A stretch of DNA of 64,000 nt from Knufia peltigerae. Its lineage: Eukaryota; Ascomycota; Eurotiomycetes; Chaetothyriales; Trichomeriaceae. This document shows, one piece after another, positions 34,987 to 47,480 of this stretch; the stretch's first letter is position 1; each line of letters starts with the position of its first letter. The stretch spans positions 124,001-188,000 of the forward strand of contig JAPDRN010000014.1 in NCBI GenBank assembly GCA_030247855.1. Reading direction: 5' to 3'. A model generated the notes under the pieces. That model searched no databases, was not told the origin of the DNA, and was given only the letters and a program-made list of their open reading frames with translations. A program made the translations under genes and the position numbers.

Positions 34987-37223
34987 ATGGCTTCAGCACA
35001 AGGCTTTTCCCTCTTTCCTACGACCGTGCCCAAGATCGCCATTCCGAACCCGCACAAGAAGAACCCAAGCTTGCATAGAATCAGCATTGTCGCTTCGCCA
35101 GAGAGTGTTGTCTCGAATGCCGAATCGGTCGTGATCAAGATGGAGCAAGAACAGCCTCCCCTGCCTCGACTTCCGGCGCACCTGGATGAGCGAAGAGACT
35201 CGTCTCCCTCGCCAGAAGACATTGGACGAGCAATCACCACCAGTTCTCCCATTGACGGCAAGACTCCCACACAGCCGTTCGCCCCTTCGACGGATCTGGT
35301 AAAATATACACCTTCCTTGTATCAGTCTCCCCAAATAGACCACTCATCGCCGCAGGCCTCCTTTTCTCTAGGCACTGGATCATCAACGACACTAGTCCAG
35401 GTCCAAACACAGACCCAAACCCAGACTAGGACACAGATAGCCGTCTCCATCAAGTCTCCAATCGATCCATCGCCAATCGTGCCTATCAGGTCCATGTTCC
35501 CTACCTACAACCCGTCTATGCCATTGACGAAACAACCCTACATTCCCCAACGCCCAATTCCGGCTCACCTGTCTGGCATCACTCCCTTTGGTGCTTTCTC
35601 TCGGGATGATTATCGGACCAGTCTTTCTCTCCCATTCGCAGCTTCGGTCCAGAGATCAGCACCACCGAGCATCATCAATTTTCCTTCCGACGTCATGAGT
35701 GTAAACTACGGACCTCGTATTTCAACACAGCGTGATCTCGAGAAGTTATGGGAAGCATCACATGGGACGGAACCGGATGCGGCCATCAAATCCTTCACGC
35801 TTGAACTGGCAAGGTAGGTGGTGTTGGTGTGTGGGTGTGTGGCGGAAAATAACGCTGACGGACAAACAGAACAGAAGAAGCAACGTTTGTTTTTGGTTCT
35901 CACCCCTCTTTACCGTTCTATACCCTTCAAACATACGACACGAATGAGATCGCGGTAACCAAAACCTGCCCACGAAAAGCCACCTCTACGCGGGATGTTG
36001 TCTTGTGTCCCTTGGAGCCACCTTCCCGGCGTCAACCTCCCAACGATGGTCTCGTTGCCTTCATCTTCCCCAAACTCGCAGCTATGCTTGCCATCAATCA
36101 ATCTGCAGCTCTGGCTCGCGAGCATAACCTCGCCCCAACAGATCGTGACGACATAGAAGCTCAGGCTGTTCGTAGAGCTGCGAAACAAGAAGCTTGCTCT
36201 TTGCGTTTCAATGCTCGTGGCGGCTTCTACGAACTCGAACATCCTGCCATCGGTCGCGGGTCAATGGGCGGAGAATTTGCGACGAATACCCCAACCCCTG
36301 TTTCTCCGACCACCGTCCGCAGCATGACCGGCAAACCTGTTCTGCACATTTCAGTGTCGCTCGAAAGTTCGCTTCCAACAATACATGTTGTGGACCCGAA
36401 CGCTGCCCAACGTACCGGAGCGGGAACTCCGCTAGCCTCTGCCAATTCTGGAATCAGAAGACTTTCCACGATGCCTCAGGTTGACTCTAATGCAGCAGTG
36501 ACAGCGAGCTCAGACAATCCTGCTCTGGCAACGCTTGATCTTACGGCACAGACATTATTCATCGACGCAAACGGCATTCTAGAGCTTATGCCGTCGCTAT
36601 TTAGCATAGACAGTGTTATCAGTGCTCTCCTTGCAGTTGCAGTGGGCGACTCCACGGTGAACCCGGCCATGGCCGGCATGGAAATATGGAAGCCCCGCCC
36701 AGCTCCTTCAACACGACTGGGGCCGAGCCACAGGAGCCACAGCATGCGTACTACCCGAGCTGGTAGTGTCAAGAGTTATGCAGGAAGCACATTCTATGCC
36801 ACCATTGCCGAGCGCGAGGAGGCAGAGGAAGAAGCAAAACTGATGCGCCGGGAGCATGAGAGTGATGTTCGTGCTGGTGGTCGACCGGCGACAAAAGGGC
36901 GATCATGGTTTGGGCGAATGCCAGGAAGTGTTTCACATGATGATGAAGCCGACGCTGGCGAAAAGAGGACTTCGGGAAAGAGTAAGAAAGGAAAAAAGAA
37001 CAACAAGAAAAGGGTTACAATGGCGGAATTCGATCTCGAGAAACTAGGTCACTACCAATCTGGAGATCGCAAGGGCGAAGAACTTCCTGTACTTACACGT
37101 TCGACTCTGAGTTTTCTCATAACGGGGCTCAAGTTGCTGGTATGGGTTTTGACGACAATTGTTCAATTGCTTGCGTGGATCTTGGTCAATGTATCGAGAG
37201 CTGTTACGAGTGAGAAATTTTAG
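34987..37223 (+). CDS. Large protein with C-terminal hydrophobic anchor, unknown function
   Basis: Two exons, 34987-35813 and 35870-37223 (56-base intron, donor GTAGGT), 726 residues. The N-terminal 270 residues are Pro/Ser/Thr-rich with a short QT repeat. The middle contains a folded-looking part beginning near the junction (FVFGSHPSLPFYTLQTYDTNE) and continuing with RFNARGGFYELEHPAIGRGS. After a charged, Lys-rich segment (KSKKGKKNNKKRV) a long hydrophobic stretch near the C-terminus (LLVWVLTTIVQLLAWILV) suggests tail anchoring. I do not recognise a named family. It lies downstream of the ferric reductase on the same strand, but no functional link is evident. Confidence 0.75.
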
Positions 37224-37723
37224 GGTTCATGGGAAGGAAAACCGGGTTTTGGAGGGGTATATTTTTCGTTTGGTCACATTCCTTGCATACAAAGCATAGG
37301 ACTCATTTTTGGGTGAGAACAGTCCCTGTCGAGATTTTGGATGTCGGATATCTGGTGTCAGAGGGGAATGAGTGGTAATCGATGACTTTGGTCCTGGCGT
37401 CGGCTTAAAAGACGCCGTGGAGATCAGGTCAGAAGAGGTCACAATGGGAGTGCCAGAGAAAGGGCATGAAGATTTATGTATGGGGTGTCATTGCAAATAA
37501 TGCCTCAGGAGTCACCGACTTTGCAAGGATATAAATATATAACAAAGGTATTTTTCCTATACTTGCCACGACGGCGAATGAACATTTGAACGAACCACAT
37601 AATTTGTATGTATCGTTTTCTTTTTTTTTCTCTTCTCTTGTTCCAACCTTGACCTTGGAGGACGGTCGTGGTTCTGGTCATGACAAAAGATTTTGCCTCA
37701 TTGTTGTCTAGTGGAAGTGTCGT
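37224..37723. other. Convergent 3' intergenic region
   Basis: About 500 bases between converging genes. It includes a T-rich run near 37620; nothing else is supported. Confidence 0.4.
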
Positions 37724-39818
37724 CTACATTTTCAAGGACGAAATGGAGGGAGTGGTGGTGCCATTGGTGGTGGTCTCGTCATTCTTGTGTTCCTTACGAT
37801 ACTTGTTCCAGACCTCGGGCCATATACCTTGCTTACCAGGTGATAGAACACCATTCGGGTCCAAATTGTTCTGAAGACACAAGTAGTTAGTACTGTACTG
37901 TACTAGCAGTGGTGTGAAAGATTGAAAGAGCAACATGCCTTGAGAGTTTCGACGAATCTTTTGTAGGCATGATCATTAAAGTCGAATACGTTTTGACATA
38001 GATCTGTAGATAAAGTACGTTGTTAGAAAGATGTCTCACTTGTCGGAAGGAGGAAGAAGGCGAGCAAGAAAGGGGACAGAAATTACCCATATTATCCAAA
38101 TGTGACCGGTAATTCGTCAGGTGATACTTTTCAGCCGCTTTCGCCAAATCCCTCCACATGGCAGGGAGGCTGGCTCGGTGCGTGGCGCTCGAACTGTCGT
38201 AAAACATCATCTGGATGGTGAAGGAATGCTTTTTGAAAACCCTCCCTCCCAGGATGGCGTTGAACCCGTGCGAGACCATGATTTTCCGGGCCTCGGTGAA
38301 CCATTTCAGGAAAAAAGCTCCGTCGTTGGGCATCAAGGGAACAAAGTCCGTGTGGGCGCCGTGACCCTTGCCGTCTCGAGGCAGGGCGAAATTGATCATG
38401 CTCGAGCGAGACGTGCCGACCACCCCGACGGGCTCCCCGCGGCCGTGTTCGGCGATCTTGCGGGCCTCGAGGACGCCGCCGTTGTTGTCGGAGCCTTCAA
38501 ACAGGCGACTTGTCAGACGCATCGAAGGGCAGTGCTGTTCCAAAACTTCACGGCAGCGTTCGAGACGGGCGAGCACCATGGATTTCGTGCCGTAAAAGTC
38601 GAAAATGGCCGTCCACGCACCCAAGGAACTCTTGACACGGAGTTCCTCGATCTTGTCCTCGGGGATGGGACCGGGCCCGTCGTACAGTTCCGCCGCGGTG
38701 TTGAAGATGGACAGGTGACCTATCACGTCGCCTATCAGCGGGTTGCTCTGGAGGATGTCCTCGCGGTGCAACAAGCCCAAGGCGTCGACGAGGGGCGCAA
38801 TGTCGGCGAACTTGTCCACCTCGACCTTGACCGACATGTAGGTCTGGGGGCGAGGTTGGAGCCACAGACTCATCTTGGTCACGATGCCGAGGTTGCTCTG
38901 CAGGAACAACCCGTCGATCGAGGGGCCGAAACTGTTCTTGCAGAGGTGCGCCGTCGGAGCGTCCGTCGCCGCCCATTGTCCCGTACGTACGACGTCGCCG
39001 TTGGCGAGGACCACTTCGAGGCCGCTGATGTTGTGCCAATGGTCTCCGAGAGCGTTGTAACCTATACCTCGGTCGAGAGCCTGGAGGAGGAGAGAATGTC
39101 AACGTATGAATAACCAAAATCGAAATGTAAGAGCCAAGACGAGGATGGGCGGCCCAAAAGATCGAGAGAGTGAGAGTGGTTGGCATTGCATGGCAACACA
39201 TACATTACCGATTACGCTACCCCATCCTATCGAAGGGACGTTGGGCCATACGGATCGTTTATTTTCCAGACAGTACTCTGACAGATCTCGAAATGTGACT
39301 CCAGGTTCGATGACGGCGTAGGCACCACGTTCATTGACTTCGAGGATCGAACTCATGCGGTGTAACGAGAGGACAATGGACCCGTTGATTTGAGGCGCTG
39401 GACCGCCGTACCCTAAATTCTTGCCCCGTGAACATACCCATACCGGGATTTTGTGGACGTTGACCAGTTTCAGGATCTGTTGGATCTCGGAGACATTGCT
39501 TGGACTGATGTTTGACTCTTGTGTCAGAGACGAAACGTGACGACGAGGAGAAGGCAAGGGAGGCAAAAAACAAAAAGCTTACCATACCGCAGCAGACGGG
39601 ACATGTGATGAGGTGACGGCGAAAGGGTCGATGAAACTGACAAGGTCGTCTCCCGTTATTACATTCTCTGCTTGGCAGATTTGGCGTAGCTTGTCGAGAA
39701 CCTCACAGAATGTCTCCGTCGATGTGTTTGGGGGGAGGACCTCTGGTGGTCCATCACGGCCAATGACGAAGAAGGCGTCGTGGGCTTCCTGTTGCAGGGG
39801 ATCAAAGTATTGCTTCAT
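37724..39818 (-). CDS. Vanillyl-alcohol oxidase-like FAD-linked oxidase
   Basis: Five exons: 39818-39583, 39504-39204, 39080-38087, 38003-37939 and 37870-37724, 580 residues. The N-terminus leads into a PCMH-type FAD domain: PSAAVCPSNVSEIQQIL, CSRGKNLGYGGPAPQ, VWPNVPSIGWGSVIGN and GYNALGDHWHNISGLEVV. A large substrate/cap domain and the C-terminal LDPNGVLSPGKQGIWP complete the 4-phenol oxidase (VAO/PCMH) architecture at its usual length of about 560. The last intron (37938-37871) uses a GC donor (AAG|GCATGT); a GT alternative introduces a stop. Family members oxidise para-substituted phenols such as vanillyl alcohol or eugenol with O2. There is no signal peptide. A drug-type MFS transporter follows upstream on the same strand. 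Confidence 0.9.
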
Positions 39819-40340
39819 CTTGGATGTACGTTGACCCTGTGTGTTCGACGACCTTGGCTACTACACCGTTTACTTTATTTCGAAACACGAAGAGGGGTTT
39901 CTTGAAATGTGCTCTGTTGGTATATCCCAAGGACTCAATATGATGGGGGAAATTGAAGTATGGGGGTTCATCATGAATACGGAACCCGACGAAGAGTACC
40001 ACATTGGGAAATCTGGGGTTACCCCACCCGTCCACCACACACCGTTACTGTCCCCCTGTACCCCGTACTAGTGGGCCTGACTCGGCTGTCGGCCTGCAGA
40101 TATGTGATGCTTGTTTGCGCCTGCCGAGAGACTGTTGTTACTGTCCCCGAGATCTCATGTGTTCGTTTGCGGCCTTTCGTATAATATTGACCAATGGTCT
40201 CGGCATCCTTGAGTGGACGTCGAAGCTATGCCTTGGGCTTGGTTATTTTGTTTGACGCTCGCTTCTCTAGCAGACTACCGTACCAGAAGTCGAGTAAACA
40301 CAGGGGAGCCCAATATATCTTGCCGGGACATTCTCATCAA
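39819..40340. other. Short intergenic region
   Basis: About 520 bases between the MFS gene's 3' end and the VAO-like gene's start; should hold the VAO-like promoter. No gene is supported. Confidence 0.4.
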
Positions 40341-41983
40341 TCACCTGGTCGTACTTGGATGAAGCCGACTATTTGCTCGCTCTTCCCGCTGACGTCTTTT
40401 CTCGATCTTCTTCCGTCTCCAAGACCACCCTTTGAAGTATACCAACAGCAACAAAGGGAACAGACTCATCAGTATTGCTGCTACCAGAGTGCCTGCCCAC
40501 CCGATACCTATAGCGTTGATCAACGGAGTTGCGAACGAAGTGGCCCCTGCACCCAGCAGACAGCGAACAAGGTTGCTAGATGCCGTTGCGGTGGCCGGGC
40601 TCTGGAAGTATAAATCGACAATGAGCGTATTCAAAGAGCTAAAACTTCCCGTGATGAAATGCCCAAGGAAGAATAAGACAACTAGCGGTCCTGCAAGGGT
40701 AGTCTTTTGTTCCATGACCCAGCCATAGATCAACATCGTGACACAGGCCACGCCGATGAATGGAAGAGATACCTGAAGTCGTGCCTTTTCGATCGGAAAG
40801 TTGTCAATGTCTTGCTGTTTGTTCTTCACAATGGCTACCCCTTCCACAGCGGCCACACGTTTGAAGTTCCGATCCAACAGGATCCCCAGTGTCCAGCGTG
40901 AGGTCAGACTTCCAACCCCGATGGGAAGATAGCATAGGCCGATCTTGAGCGCGTTCAAGCCATACCGCTCCGCCAGCTGAGACGTCAGTGTACTGAGAAC
41001 CAGGAAGTATCCTGCGTACATGAGCCCGCCGTAGATGAGAACGATGGCAGATTCTCTGTGGCAAATTAGCTCAAGAGACTGGAGCGGACTTGGTCGGCGG
41101 CGTCGCGGAGTGAGTGTGGTTGGACTCGCAGGCTGGGCGGGATCCTTGAGGCTGAGCAGCGGGCGATTCCACTTTGGCGGAGGGACACTCCCGTTGCCCA
41201 CCACGCTCCGACATGTTTCAGGTAGAAACAAGACGACAACCAGAATCAATATGCCGGCAAGTATGGAAAGTACCCAAAAGATCCAGTGCCAGTTGAGGTT
41301 TTCGGCAACAGCACCTCCTATCAATGGCCCAATTGCAGGCCCCAGGGTCACACCCATGGTAGCGTACCCAATGTATTTCCCTCGTTCAGCTCGAGTTGTG
41401 ATATCGGCCACCAAAGCACTGGCAAGCGCAATGGTGCCGCTACTCCCTGAGCTCTGCAGACTTCGCAACACCATCAACGCAACATAATTTGTTTGCAATG
41501 CCAAACCAATATTGGCACCCAGGTATACGACTAGACAGCAAAGGTACGCGGGTCGTCGTCCTTTGGCGTCAGAAATCGATCCTACAAAGGATGGAGCGAT
41601 CCCTTGAAATATCTGGACCTCATCAATCAATGGAATCACTGTCAGATGTTGCAATAGTGGCTTACCATGTAAATGGTGACAGTCAGGTTGATCAACGATA
41701 TTGATTTGTGAAGATCGCTGGAGATTTGATTGACCGATGGAAAGTACGTGCTGGACGAAATTGGGGAGACCAGCCCGAGGAATGAAGCCGTGAGTATAAT
41801 CGAGATTTTCTTCCATTCCTCCAAAATCGTATATGGAGGCTCGTTGGTGGTATTTTCAGACTCTTTCTGGGCTTCTGGGGTGCCTGTTGGAAGGCCGTTG
41901 CGGTTGACACCGTCTGACACCGGCAATTTGACTGGAACATTTCCTCTCCTCTCCTGTTGATTTTCACTCTCGACAGTCGCCAT
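40341..41983 (-). CDS. MFS transporter, DHA1 (QDR-like) drug:H+ antiporter family
   Basis: Two exons, 41983-41666 and 41612-40341 (intron 41665-41613), 529 residues. The splice joins TIYM to IFQGIAPSF, the conserved junction motif of the QDR/DHA1 family; the alternative acceptor six bases earlier would add VQ. Motif A appears as DAKGRRPAYL after the second helix, and the TLGPAIGPLIGGA segment is the antiporter motif C. About twelve hydrophobic segments are visible, with a charged central loop (TPRRRRPSP). It is a plasma-membrane proton antiporter exporting drugs, polyamines or aromatic compounds; the substrate is not readable. Its position next to a phenol oxidase suggests handling of aromatics (inference). 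Confidence 0.9.
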
Positions 41984-43238
41984 GGATTTCAGTGTCTTGA
42001 CCGATGAGTGGTGCGAAGGTGTCTTGAAGTCCAGCGGATATAGAGAAACAACTGCATTCTAATTCTTCAGACCGGGCAGGCCGGTGATAAGAAGCTCGGG
42101 ATTTAGTCTCTCAAAGACCGGGAACCGATGCCAGCCATGCAGGGGCCTTGTCGAAATGTGACCGACCCACCTCCTTGATATATTCCAACACAGCTTTTGA
42201 CTTGTACGTGGAAGAAGGTCTATTAACCTGAAGGATCGTTACTGGTTCACCAATAGCATCCAAGACCGTGTTGAAGGAGGATGTAACCCAATGCCGCGAC
42301 CGGACCGAGACCGGCTCTTGCGCTCTCTATCCACGAAATATTCCAGTCACGGCTTGGAAAGCGGCCCGGCCCATCCACTGGGATTTCTCACTTCCAGGCA
42401 TCGATCAGCACACCTGAGGTACAAGTATGGTATGAGCACAGCTATATTCCCCTATATCAATGCTTCAAGCCACGATGGAGGTAGCCTCTCCTGCACCGTA
42501 TAGCAGTGGCATACTGAGGATGCCTGGAAGACAATATGCGATGCCCTCAACTCTGGTTGTCGCGCTCTGCTCGGAGAGTCCATCCGCAGTTGACAATCTC
42601 AAGAAAGGCGTGACAACTATGAGCGGCGAATAACCTACGAAATACTAAATTTAACGTCTCTGAAAGTCAATCACTGGAACGATCATCGATGTACGTTGTG
42701 TCAGCCTTGCAGAGGAGCTGACACGTTGAGGTATGGCTTTTCGGGAAGGAGCTGTCCGGCTTGTAAAGACGTCCAGGCTCAAAGAAGCTAAGCCGATTAC
42801 ATGGTGGCGCAGCCTCTGCTCAATGGAAGGCTGAATCGATAAGTGAGCGATAGATATTACGCACACCAATCTCTGCGTTACGCACAAGGCTATACCTTGC
42901 GAAAGGCACACGAATGAGTAACTAATAATTTAGTCATTATTAGTGTCCTTACTGGTGTCTCGGTGCTCATCATTCCCAATGTCCTTAAGGATGTCCCTTG
43001 ACTTACTCGTATTTGTTAGTTACCATTTGACTCATATTGATACTAAGCAATTACACGACAAGTCTGGGGGGAGCGACCTCAGTGATAAGTATAGTCTTGT
43101 GAGTAATCCAGAGGTGGGGTGTGCATAATACCTATCGCCATGTAGCAGAGGCGGTCACCCAATGCGTTCACAGAAGCACATCCTATGGGCTGGCGTCGTT
43201 TGCATTGTGCTAGCCAGCTACGATCCCCTTCTTAGAGG
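41984..43238. other. Intergenic region with a small perfect inverted repeat
   Basis: About 1.25 kb between the MFS gene's start and the 3' end of the kinase gene. No gene is supported; see the inverted repeat at 42921-42944. Confidence 0.4.
42921..42944. repeat. Nine-base perfect inverted repeat
   Basis: ACTAATAAT at 42921-42929 and ATTATTAGT at 42936-42944 with a six-base loop. Near 43015 there is an inverted copy of the neighbouring GTAACTAA, so this could be a remnant of a short inverted-repeat element about 100 bases long. AT-rich chance pairing is equally possible. Confidence 0.35.
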
Positions 43239-44827
43239 TCAGCTATCACTATCCGAGTCTGAGTCGGGGGCCAATGCTGCAGATGTCAACTGTTGAAGAT
43301 AATCTTTCCTCTCTTCAAGTTTGGAAAAGATGATCTTGTTTGTGTCGTTACTGCAATACTGTGAAATGTCGGGGAACTCTGTGTCTCCGGAGAAGCGAGG
43401 CATGATATGCTGCTTGATGATGTTGTACAAGCCTTTCGTAGATTCGAGTGCATGAGAATACCAGAAAGATCCAAGGGTCCAGTTCTCTTTCATGAATGCA
43501 CTTCGTCTAACCTCCGACGTGATGAGGCTCTCCTGTTGGTGGAACTCGGTCATGAACTCTTCCTGGGCACTGGAGAATTTCTCAAAATTAGCCCCTTCAA
43601 GGTCATCCACATTTTGACCAGTCAACCAGTATGGGGGCCTCAACATCTCAACTGGGTGTGAACAAGCCCATTCCAAGTCTATTAGCGATGTTATCTGCCC
43701 GAATTCGTTGACGAAGATGTTGCTTGGATGAAGGTCGGTGAGACGGAAGAAGAAGGGGCCACGTTTAGTCTTGGAGTTAAGAAACTGCGGCATGATAGAC
43801 CTCATCTGTCCTACCACAGACATCTGTCTCCTCCCATCTATACCATCGTTCATTGAGTTTGGTTGACAGAGGAGCCGGCTGTCATGATAGGCGAGAAGAT
43901 CCGACGCGTAACTATCTGTACATTCATAGGTCCGCATGCGGGGAATGTTGGTCGAAATACCTTCATTTTCCAGGGCTTGGAGTCGGAGGGTCAACGGGCG
44001 GTTAGAGAGTGATATGAATCCCTCATTGTCAATGGTGAAAGAACCAATTCGAGCTTGAGGGATTTTCGCTAGCGAGACCATGATACGAGACAGATCCTTA
44101 AACAAGTTCTGTCGCCGTGACGAATCGCCCATGAGAGAATCAAACGTCTGATAGAGCGTCTGTCCGTCCTCAATGTACTCGAGGAGAAGATACCCTGTTT
44201 GAAGACTAGATATTTGGTTATCCCGGACAAAAGGCGACGGTAGTGGATACCTGGCTAATGTGCGAAGTTGGTTTGAGAACCATCGTCGAATCCGGCATAA
44301 AAAGGAGGTATTCTCGAGAGGTGTGAACTACTTTCTTTTAGACTTGACCTGGAAAGGCTTGTTCAGCGTGATACACTTACACTAGGTCCAGCAGGAAGAC
44401 CAAAGCCTAAGAGTAAAGGGATAGGTATTTCTGGACAGCACTGGCGAATATGGATGTAGGTAGCTGCTTCACATCGAATTTTCTCATCGACGTTGCCAGG
44501 AAAATGATCCTCTCCAATTTTGTATGGGAGAGGAATGCGGAACAAAACGCGTGTGTGCCCTTTCCAGTTGACCTGAACAGGAATGCATAGATTGAAACTT
44601 CCATGAACCCATTCAGACCCAGGCGAAAGCTCACACGCATTAGTTTTGACATTGAGATGTTGTGCAGCAATCTGAAGAATCCGATGCTCATTTTCAAGAA
44701 CAAAGACTATCAACTCGATCCGTCTCTTTGGATATTTGAGCATCTGGAGGACGTCATCTTCATCGCTAAGGGCTTCCGACAGCGTGATCTTCCTTCCGAG
44801 CAGTTTTAACCGTTGAGGAGGGGGCAT
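43239..44827 (-). CDS. APH-type phosphotransferase / kinase-like protein
   Basis: Two exons, 44827-44381 and 44327-43239 (53-base intron, donor GTAAGT), 511 residues. The start is the ATG at 44827. The kinase-like fold is recognised from the C-lobe: LTDLHPSNIFV is the catalytic loop (Asp-x-H-x-x-N), and SLIDLEWA supplies the metal-binding Asp. The N-lobe includes VLFRIPLPYKIG with a later EAATYIHI helix. Fungal members of this aminoglycoside-phosphotransferase-like family are numerous and almost all uncharacterised; small-molecule or protein phosphorylation are both possible. The C-terminus ends in a tract of alternating Asp and Ser. It is divergent from the acidic protein gene at 45325. Confidence 0.85.
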
Positions 44828-45324
44828 GGATGTCAAGTTTGGAAGAAAACAGCTCGATGCGAAGTGAGTGCTAAAAGGGAGGACTGCTGCAAAGAGGTAG
44901 GAGGGGTATAGGGACGTGAAGGTATGGAAAACAGGTTGCAGGAGGTTTTCGCCTAGATCGAGCAGAGTAAAGCAGACCGGGTCTGAAGCAACGACATGAC
45001 GAAGTGTTCAGATCAACAGTCGATCCGAACATAGCGACATGGGAAGACCAAGTACCAGCAGAACAATGCTCTTCAACAAACAAATGAATGCGGTGTAGAT
45101 GCCATAAGGCTACGTTTCTGCAGTAGTATCTCTATAGCCCGCCGGATACATTTTGGTCGATCATGTAGCTGTCACATGCAATATTCCCTTCCCACTCACC
45201 CTTGAATCACAGTGAATAAATCTACTGCCTCACTTCTATCCAGGAGGCGAATTTTTCTTTATTCAATTCCTCTTTGGGAGCTTAGTATTGTTCGCCGCGA
45301 TACTTATAGAAGCATGTCAACACC
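44828..45324. other. Divergent intergenic region
   Basis: About 500 bases between divergent genes, holding both promoters. No gene seen. A short upstream ATG at 45314 opens a seven-codon frame overlapping the next start. Confidence 0.4.
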
Positions 45325-46699
45325 ATGTCGGTGAAGGTAAGGTGTAATCTGGTAAAGCCTGAAAAGCTCTCCCCTCTTTGTATCCTTCGAGTCCTAGTGC
45401 TCTTATTTCTTCACACTATATCTCATCTTCTCATTCCAGGACACTTCCCTCACGCTGAAGCCAGGCCTTAAGATGAGTTTTCATTTCAATCTCAACAATC
45501 CAGATGACCCGTTCGGAGTCTTTGACGGTGAACTTCCTGATATTAACATGGACGAGGACGACGACGCTGCACCCATGGCGGCTTCCACTCCCGCCCCTGA
45601 TGAGGATGCAGGCGAAGACGAAAATGAAGATTGCGAGGACGATGAAGATTATGAGGAAGATGAGGACGATGAGAACGGCGAAGACGGAAATGCCAAGTCA
45701 CAACACCAAGTCCTCGAAGACCTCGAGAGTGAACTCAACGTCCTTACCCTCGATGCTGAGACCGTCATCTCCTGCCAACCTCGAGCAACACAAATTCGAC
45801 TGGTCGTCAACACGCGCAAGATCTTCAACGACTACAAACAATATGGCTCAATGGCGCGGCTCAGACGCGGCATTGAAAAGTTCTTCGAGCGTGACGACAT
45901 CCGGGACGGAAAGAAACTAGAATACGCAACACTCGAAGAGGAACAGGCCAACACCGACCCAGGCCACTTTGGCGAAGTGTTCATGGTCAACGACACCGCA
46001 GATGATGACGTCCCGAAGTTCGTCGACGGTGATACCCGCACGTACAACACCGCTCATGGACCCAGATCGAAAGTCAACAAATTCCACAGCGTCGACCGGG
46101 ACTACGCGGCCCTCGTCGCGACCGAACCCTGGGACCCCGTCGCCATCAACCTCAAATGGCCCGGTGTGATGCGCTGGCCTCCAGGCATCCTCGGCAAACT
46201 CGACCAGATTTTCAGTCTCGTCGACTACGAGTCTCGTGTGCGCCTCTTCCACCATGTTTCGAGGTACGGTCCCTCGCCCATCTTCCGACTCGGCATCACC
46301 GAGGACGTGCGCAGCATGTACTCTACGATCCTCGAAACGTCACAGGCCCACTACCTAGGCCTGACTCCCGAGACGAGGTCTTTTCTGCGCTCAGCGTTTG
46401 TATCCATGCGTAGCCAACCCAACGCGGCCGAGACCAGGTTGCTTTCGCAGGCATGCCAGATTGGAGAAGACTCGGTGAACATCTTCTGGGAGGACTTCAA
46501 CGCATCTAGACGAGGACACACCGCCATGAGGATCTTCATGACGGCACGGGAGATTGAAAAATCCAAAGAAGCACGGATAGCAGCTCCTCCGGCTCCCCAA
46601 CATCCCGTGTGGAAGCATTTTCAGAATCGAGAGGGTCGGCAGCAGCAGCATCAGCAGCAGCAGCAGCAATATCCCAACATGCAGACTACACAGCGCTGA
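45325..46699 (+). CDS. Acidic protein with helix-turn-helix-like C-terminus, unknown function
   Basis: Main exon 45440-46699; a 12-base first coding exon (45325-45336, MSVK) is joined across a 103-base intron with good splice sites (AAG|GTAAGG, ATTCCAG) and keeps frame, giving 423 residues. If that intron is purely untranslated, translation starts at 45473 (408 residues). The N-terminal 75 residues are overwhelmingly Asp/Glu. The middle has conserved-looking aromatic segments (NLKWPGVMRWPPGILGKLDQ). The region LTPETRSFLRSAF...TRLLSQACQIGEDSVNIFWEDF resembles a homeodomain-like three-helix unit with a Trp-Phe third helix. The C-terminus is Gln/His-rich. Nuclear function is plausible; no family is named. 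Confidence 0.7.
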
Positions 46700-47480
46700 C
46701 GGACGCAAACGTGAATTGGAGAGACTACACACAGAAGTCTTACTACACAAGGAGTACACCCTGATGTAAATCAGCCGCTGGGGAGCACCTTACAAGCGTC
46801 CGAAGAAGTGACGAAACATTCACGAGTAAAGGAAATTGAATTGTATCATCAATATGATCATACTGCACGAGACCGTTCCCATTGCACTTTTCTTATCATT
46901 TAATCATTATAATCGTTACGTCGTGCATCAGGTCGAATGTTGCCTCCGATGTTCGTATGGTCGTTGTATCTGGCCCCCAGCTAGTTGGTAACTCATCGCA
47001 GTCTGTAGGGAGATTCGGACTGTTACTGCCGACAAAGTTGTTGTATAATGCGTCTTTAGTGTTGAAGGAGATTCAGAATGCCCAAACATCCATTCCTCTC
47101 CGGTAACTCTTCCGTTCAGTCAACACTCGAAGCATGTTGGATTTGTGCAAGTCCCGCGCACACAAGACAACAACTTTCACCCTCGCTTTTTCACCGCCTC
47201 TCTCTCTCTCTCTCAATATCCCTCCACGGCGGCGCCAACACGTGACTCTCCAGGTCCTCCTCGCCCCATGGCTGATTGACTTGTCCACCATTTTTGTAGC
47301 CTCAAAGCGTAATGGAATCCACCCACTCTACGGTTTCCAGATCACTTCTTTTTCGAGTCCGAAGGTGGGGCGTCGGGTTTTTTCTCCTCGACGCCTTCTT
47401 GAGTCTTGATGATGTGTTTCGACGGCACGGCCCCTGCTCCCGTCGGTTTCCGGCCGTACACTACAGTTCTGTTCTCTGGG
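46700..47480. other. Convergent 3' intergenic region
   Basis: About 780 bases between converging genes; a CT dinucleotide run lies near 47200. No gene is supported. Confidence 0.4.

Noticed and set aside
47134..47409. Plus-strand 91-codon frame next to the methyltransferase 3' end
   Set aside because: Covers a CT repeat and has no protein-like features.
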